Shown: positions 6,901 to 7,806 of the stretch, piece after piece
Layout of the letters: each line of letters starts with the position of its first letter
Numbering within the stretch: the first letter of the stretch is position 1
Assembly (NCBI GenBank): GCA_964617665.1
Contig: CAZUAH010000627.1
Span: 1 to 7,806, forward strand
Direction: 5' to 3'
Length of the DNA: 7,806 nucleotides
From: JADHUC01 sp964617665
GTDB lineage: Bacteria; Planctomycetota; Planctomycetia; Pirellulales; Pirellulaceae
The notes under the pieces: generated by a model
Databases searched by the model: none
Told to the model about the DNA's origin: nothing
Seen by the model: the letters and a program-made list of their open reading frames with translations, nothing else
Made by a program: the position numbers and the translations under genes

Positions 6901-7806
6901 GGCACCTTCAGACAGTTCTTCCTTGACGTTGTCTTTCTCGTCCTGTGTCCAGTCCTCGCTACCCCCCATAGATTCAAGCAGCACGACGCTAACCTTCACG
7001 TTGCCGATCATGTACTCAGACGTATCGTCATACTCTGCCCCGTAAGGCCGGGTGGGGCGTGTCGTGAAGCTCCACTTCGTCTCGCCGGTAATCCCGGCGT
7101 AATCGTTCCCAGCCATATCCAAGAACGCCCCACCAGCAATCTCAACGTAGTAATCCTCCTCGGGCTCCAGCAACGGCGACGGATCGATCCTCGCCACGTC
7201 GCCCGCAACCACCACTTGCCCGCTCGTCACCGGAATCGTTTGCTCGGCTGAGCCGTTGCTCTTGATGACGATATCCCCCGAACCCATCAGCACAACTTCG
7301 TTGAAGTGGATTTCCAAGTCCGTCCCCACCCACTCGTGCATCGCCCCGTTCTCGGGACTGAGACTCACCATCGTCGGGTTCAGTGTGTCGATGCTGAACT
7401 CCGACTCCGGCGTGTAGTCTTCCTGATCGATACCGCCCGCGTCCTTCGCGCCGGTCACGTCGATCTCGACGTCTGAAACCTCGACACCCTGATCCGTCAC
7501 GTTGTAGGTGAACGTATAGGTATCGTTCTCATACTCGTCTTTGGACCAATTCCCCGAACCGCCCGCCAACGTCCCACGATGATCCGGGCTGAAGGTCAAC
7601 GAGGGTACCACGCCCGGGTCCATCGACGTGTTGAACAGCACGGTCACCGTGAGCTTGTCCGCCCCTACGTCCGAATCGGACAGCAAGGCGTCGTTGACCG
7701 TGACGCCGAGAACCTCCACGCCGGTATCCTGGGTTGCGCCGAACACGTAGGCCGCCCCCGGATTCGTCTTGCCGCCGTAATCAGCATTAGGCGTTCCCAC
7801 GACGAC
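928..7806 (-). CDS. Giant modular surface/secreted protein with metalloprotease, GEVED, Calx-beta, choice-of-anchor U and dockerin modules (N-terminus outside window)
   Basis: One frame of 2,292 residues, open to the right edge, stop TAG at 930-928. Residue numbers here count the GTG codon at 7800-7798 as 1; that GTG is not the true start, because the frame continues upstream with Val-Val and 1-21 is the end of an FG-GAP repeat. Order: FG-GAP end; Ig-like (27-138); Big_5-like (139-247); zinc metalloprotease (about 255-535); beta-rich segment (536-648); GEVED (649-808); YTGLE-type module (831-1035); propeller-like (1050-1235); Ig-like (1251-1366); GEVED (1368-1528); three Calx-beta (1530-1871); choice-of-anchor U (1872-2036); dockerin (2048-2118); polar tail. 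All parts are typical of exported proteins rich in Asp and in calcium-binding loops. The signal peptide would lie outside the window. I infer a cell-surface or matrix protein with proteolytic activity; the substrate is unknown. A palindromic element is embedded in the tail-coding region. Confidence 0.96.
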   Translation of the reverse strand, partial: VVVGTPNADYGGKTNPGAAYVFGATQDTGVEVLGVTVNDALLSDSDVGADKLTVTVLFNTSMDPGVVPSLTFSPDHRGTLAGGSGNWSKDEYENDTYTFTYNVTDQGVEVSDVEIDVTGAKDAGGIDQEDYTPESEFSIDTLNPTMVSLSPENGAMHEWVGTDLEIHFNEVVLMGSGDIVIKSNGSAEQTIPVTSGQVVVAGDVARIDPSPLLEPEEDYYVEIAGGAFLDMAGNDYAGITGETKWSFTTRPTRPYGAEYDDTSEYMIGNVKVSVVLLESMGGSEDWTQDEKDNVKEELSEGADWWERLAFNLTGDQGDHVTFSFDWTYLNTPILTNCEPIEGGGYTDDAPYNEARWINDFLDKAVLDTEGDYRRDTKGYEDDVSRWNDYLRARSPGMDWAFTVFVVDSSNDDDHRFADDKACYALRGGPRVVLTYGAGGKGIKSLGRVFAHETGHIFHALDEYPGAKSDYFDHSGYYNTQNLNAYDGHPNRSDRTISIMAENEKQEKAYVAGISSITSLQMIGFLQDSDGDGRSDVVDVPLELTGSGSYNPLTGQYEFSGKSSVKTLENLNTGYSNRNDITINTVDRIYYRLDGGSWVAGNEYGLADTVVSQDVAVGPGTHTIEFLTKCDSPSVYSRIWPDTPDTFDVSLDLGDAPGPNYPTLYANNGARHSVNTDIRLGASIDPDPDGQPTATGDDDNGGDEDGVNVLTPLVQGSIAHMTVDASVDGFLNAWIDLNDDGDWSDPGERLFFDQPLVAGSNALSFVVPFSATATSQTFTRFRFTSYDPGGTLSFDGLASDGEVEDYEVSIEAAPADQVIDAEEAKPGDAGDGSPDDFLIIRSVANVTVWANGVLVRDLPVAGVNSITVNGSDDDDTLTVDLAGGNPVPSDGVTYNGGGSLGDSLTMQGGWADTIAHTFADADSGDVDIDGATITYTGLEVIFDNLGAFTRAFNFSAADDTITLGDDPTAANAISRISSDSGETVDFRNPFKSLTVNGGGGSDDITLEALDSHADALELLAGEGANGIALYSIDVRTGPAGTFLAQLTPEEGSSEIECDLLTGNCYTQWNPDTGLAVQQFNPRSGRPLGPPVDTSNRFPALEFVGGTLYGAFHDPVTPSELAILDPFTGDVAPIGLTGVGPITGLAFDWLNGVMYGVDAICPGDEGAPSTLYTVNLATGAATAVGVTGFSLRSLEFGPDGNLYAGDNVGNLYQVNTATAAATLLGPTGFASVSALALRRTTAAAAFSLHVIPESPKVTSVTASPTLLSADEVGPGAFTVKVVFSEAMDTGATPSLSFSPDVAGSPFPALSNGSGAWSTTVAMNDTYTVTYDVELRDASFQDVTIDVIDAKDAAGNDQRDYTPEAEFSIDIQLDFGDAPSPYPTLRDDNGPVHPALGPTLGAARDSEIDGRPSAAADGDDMDASDDEDGVTFGAPLVASQSSGNTGSVTVDASASAKLDAWIDFNQDGDWDDSGEKILDDHSVSAGAHAYSFTIPAGALDGTAFSRFRLSTAGGLAPNGLAEDGEVEDYMVTLVPELTIDDVTLSEGDQPDTTNFVFNVTRSQNDTAISVDYTTAHITTDDSDFTLQSGTLNFAAGGAMSKTVTITVNDDDLVELDETFSVDLSNPVGAVIGDAQGIGTIENDDTQTLTIDSPTVTEGTGGTKTLTFTVTAPLAVQEGFKVAFAAADGTAGASDYSVTAGSPLTFAGTVGETQTIAVDITTDAIVEANEQFTITLGDVTDTTPVQDAAITTGAVGTGTIDNDDTATFTINDQTVDEDVGTMTFTMSLDNPVDTAVVVDVTYTDVTATGGGTDYDSAADQVTFAAGDTADKTVTVAITDDDTAEGTETLTASLSTSTALGDRSVDLSDTGTGTITDDLDEDGVEDAVEALAGGGSGDGNQDGIPDSEQSHVTSLPNAADGQYVTIVTLGGSQPRNVRSVEAPPLPEELADIDPMLGCLDFEVHQLAPDGTTTVELIVPNLDASNKLYKFGPTADDPAPHWYEFHWNGTVGAERVGEKIVVHYKDGELGDNDLTADGKIVDPAIPAFDALPYHNRPNPFDVNHDTHVTTLDVLHTIGDINRNGNRTLDPYSLVFSDPDLYVDTNGDGELSTLDVLVLIQAINQQAAAEGEPLHHQPASLSASPVEPLAVGATAPSVGSLQFDAMPRCESVPLALAAQNDSRSDHSNNPRSQRDVHDRAVMSLLNEPTRHFKAGFREGEAPAEPCLPALSARREPRPPGSENASSMVRTKISPARVTASSNALAGANTIGDHEAKDLVFAHELGEWLPSISDWLILRL
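1084..1194. repeat. 13-bp imperfect direct repeats flanking the palindrome
   Basis: AACCATGCTTGAA (1084-1096) and AACCAGCCTTGAA (1182-1194) agree at 11 of 13 positions and bracket the palindromic element. They could be a decayed target duplication or outer parts of the element itself. The 98-base offset is not a multiple of three. Confidence 0.4.
1110..1179. repeat. Palindromic REP/MITE-like element inside the coding sequence
   Basis: Two arms of 26 bases (1110-1135 and 1154-1179) pair at 24 of 26 positions around an 18-base loop (1136-1153). The outer arm core is CGGGAGGGCG...CGCCCTCCCG; the two imperfect pairs are 1121/1168 and 1130/1159. Outside it, TTTTC (1100-1104) and GAAAA (1179-1183) could lengthen the stem with a bulge. 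On the minus strand it is translated as REGEAPAEP...ARREPRPPG, a peptide string I recall from many planctomycete annotations, which supports a dispersed repeat family. Confidence 0.85.
1447..1659 (-). other. Domain: dockerin-like pair of calcium loops
   Basis: Residues 2048-2118. Loop 1 is DVNHDTHVTTLD (D2053, N2055, D2057, D2064), with Thr2058 where Gly is usual. Loop 2 is DTNGDGELSTLD (D2095, N2097, D2099, D2106). The helices VLHTIGDIN and VLVLIQAIN follow the loops. The preceding NRPNPFDVN is the planctomycete form of the start. The start-to-start spacing of 42 residues is longer than in clostridial dockerins. The role is likely calcium-dependent folding or attachment; a cohesin partner cannot be seen here. 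Confidence 0.85.
1693..2187 (-). other. Domain: choice-of-anchor U
   Basis: Residues 1872-2036. It starts with paired calcium loops (LDEDGVEDAVEAL, GDGNQDGIPDSEQ), then HVTSLP, LDFEVHQLAPDGTTTVELIV, YKFGP..DDPAPHWYEF and the closing DGELGDNDLTADGKIVDPA. This matches the NCBI family named choice-of-anchor U, found just before various C-terminal surface anchors. Here the following module is a dockerin. Confidence 0.85.
2188..3213 (-). other. Domain array: three Calx-beta domains
   Basis: Residues 1530-1639, 1640-1758 and 1759-1871. Each opens with a (T)(I/L)(T)I(D/N)..TV.E strand, carries an (N/G/T)F..G.....TV.(I/V) strand, an E..E.F/L.(V/I).L segment, and closes with (G).GTI.(N/D)DD acidic ends that bind calcium at domain junctions in this family. 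The copies differ enough to be a diverged tandem array rather than a recent expansion. The role is likely a calcium-stiffened stalk. Confidence 0.9.
3217..3699 (-). other. Domain: GEVED domain, copy 2
   Basis: Residues 1368-1528. Landmarks are DFGDAPSPYPTL, DDEDGVTFGAPLV, DAWIDFNQDGDWDDSGE, FSRFRLST and EDGEVEDYMVTL (G1519-Y1524). It shares its layout with copy 1 but is clearly diverged, so the duplication is old or the modules were acquired separately. Confidence 0.9.
3703..4050 (-). other. Domain: bacterial Ig-like, copy 2
   Basis: Residues 1251-1366, the same family as residues 27-138: LLSADEVGPGAFTVKVVFSE, PSLSFSPDVAG, DTYTVTYDV, DAKDAAGNDQ, and the shared ending DYTPEAEFSID. It leads directly into the second GEVED domain. 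Confidence 0.8.
4096..4653 (-). other. Domain: propeller-like segment, about three blades
   Basis: Residues 1050-1235. Three sub-repeats follow the pattern (aliphatic)-(G/D)-x-LY-(G/A)...(I/V)-(D/N)-x-x-TG-x-(A/V): TLYGAF..AILDPFTGDVAPIG, VMYGVD..YTVNLATGAATAVG and NLYAGD..YQVNTATAAATLLG. This is the sequence rhythm of YncE/DUF4394-type beta-propellers, with fewer blades than a closed propeller, so blades may be missing or unrecognised. It holds C1054, C1061 and C1157. Confidence 0.6.
4696..5310 (-). other. Domain: planctomycete YTGLE-type beta-rich module
   Basis: Residues 831-1035. The order DDFLIIRSVANVTVWANGVL, SITVNGSDDDDTLTVDLAGG, a GG..GDSLTMQGG turn, ATITYTGLEVIFDN, DDTITLGDD, and VDFRNPFKSLTVNGGGGSDD is one I associate with large planctomycete exoproteins (usually YTGLEPI). 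The repeated nGgdgdDtltv turns resemble calcium-binding beta-roll turns. No enzymatic motif is seen. The family assignment is from memory. Confidence 0.6.
5377..5856 (-). other. Domain: GEVED domain, copy 1
   Basis: Residues 649-808. It has the full signature: DLGDAPGPNYPTL at the start, DEDGVNVLTPLVQG, the acidic loop AWIDLNDDGDWSDPGER, FTRFRFTS, and the naming motif DGEVEDYEVSI (G798-Y803). GEVED domains are common in planctomycete and Bacteroidetes secreted proteins. The Asp-rich loop suggests calcium binding. Confidence 0.9.
5857..6195 (-). other. Domain: unassigned beta-rich segment after the protease
   Basis: Residues 536-648. Aromatic and Gly-rich strands (YNPLTGQYEFSGKSS, DRIYYRLDGGSWVAGNEYG, VGPGTHTIEFLTKCD) suggest a beta-sandwich accessory domain. 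The 'RLDGGSW...GPGTHTIEF' pattern resembles domains that follow proteases and glycosidases, but I cannot name it. It contains one of the few cysteines, C627. Confidence 0.5.
6196..7038 (-). other. Domain: zinc metalloprotease, metzincin-like (HExxHxxHxxD, Met-turn)
   Basis: Residues about 255-535. The zinc motif is HETGHIFHALDEY: H449 and H453 as ligands, E450 as catalytic base, and D459 at the metzincin third-ligand position. A Met-turn candidate, SIM with M497, follows 38 residues later. The usual Gly at the eighth motif position is His456. Earlier parts include VKVSVVLLES with a WTQDEKDNVKEEL helix and WAFTVFVVDSSNDDD before the active site. After the Met-turn comes SLQMIGFLQDSDGDGRSDVVD, which ends in a calcium-binding loop. 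The HExGHxFxxLDEY core recalls the M64-type and related bacterial metalloproteases; I cannot fix the family. All catalytic residues are present, so I infer an active extracellular protease. Confidence 0.8.
7060..7386 (-). other. Domain: Big_5-like Ig fold
   Basis: Residues 139-247. It opens with TMVSLSPENGAMHEW, then DLEIHFNEVVLMGSGDIVIK, YYVEIAGGAFLDMAGNDYAG and closing KWSFTT. This is the Big_5/SwmB-type sequence pattern (SP.nga, F.e.v..gsG.I.i, D.aGN.yaGi, W.FtT). Probably a structural spacer presenting the protease that follows. Confidence 0.8.
7387..7722 (-). other. Domain: bacterial Ig-like, copy 1
   Basis: Residues 27-138. The pattern LLSDSDVG...LTVTVLFNTSMD...PSLTFSPD...DTYTFTYNV...GAKDAGG.DQ is that of an Ig-like repeat (of the kind filed as Big_12, from memory) that often follows propellers or other repeats in marine bacterial surface proteins. 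It ends in DYTPESEFSID, nearly identical to the end of the second copy (DYTPEAEFSID). Confidence 0.75.
7738..7806 (-). other. Domain: end of an FG-GAP/integrin-type beta-propeller repeat
   Basis: The first visible residues, VVVGTPNADYGGKTNPGAAY followed by VFG, fit the FG-GAP blade pattern (VGAPxAd...G.aYVF). FG-GAP repeats come in sets of about seven, so more blades, and possibly the signal peptide, should lie just beyond the right edge. Confidence 0.75.

Noticed and set aside
7798..7800. GTG as start codon of the giant protein
   Set aside because: The frame stays open to the edge and the residues on either side form one continuous FG-GAP motif (VVVGTPNADYGG), so the true start is upstream.

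Overview
The window reads as chromosomal DNA of a planctomycete, most likely from the Pirellulales. I base this on protein signatures alone: a Rhodopirellula-type ECF sigma factor; a giant surface protein built from FG-GAP, Ig-like, GEVED, Calx-beta, choice-of-anchor U and dockerin modules; a 'YTGLE' beta-rich module that I associate with planctomycete exoproteins; and a palindromic repeat whose translation (REGEAPAEP...ARREPRPPG) is a familiar contaminant of planctomycete proteomes. GC content is high overall but uneven.

Layout, left to right. (1) Positions 1-629, minus strand: an ECF sigma factor, complete at its N-terminus and running off the left edge. (2) Positions 630-927: a 298-base gap. 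It holds a plausible sigma-70-like -10 box (TATAAT) inside a 17-bp near-palindrome, and a plus-strand open frame with coding-like third positions that may be the 3' remnant of a lost gene. (3) Positions 928-7806, minus strand: one uninterrupted reading frame of at least 2,292 residues whose N-terminus lies beyond the right edge. In protein order it holds the end of an FG-GAP repeat, an Ig-like domain, a Big_5-like domain, a zinc metalloprotease of metzincin type (HETGH...D plus a Met-turn), a beta-rich segment, GEVED copy 1, a YTGLE-type module, a three-blade propeller-like stretch, Ig-like copy 2, GEVED copy 2, three Calx-beta domains, a choice-of-anchor U domain, a dockerin, and a polar tail. 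A 70-bp palindromic element has entered the tail coding region without closing the frame.

How the parts relate. The giant protein is most simply a secreted or surface-displayed, calcium-dependent modular protein carrying a protease. The ECF factor is on the same strand downstream but has its own leader, so co-regulation is possible but not shown. I see no tRNA, rRNA, CRISPR array, transposase, toxin-antitoxin pair or known defence system. The most unusual items are the palindromic element translated as part of the protein, the embedded metalloprotease with low-GC character and His in place of the usual motif Gly, and the duplicated Ig-like/GEVED modules.
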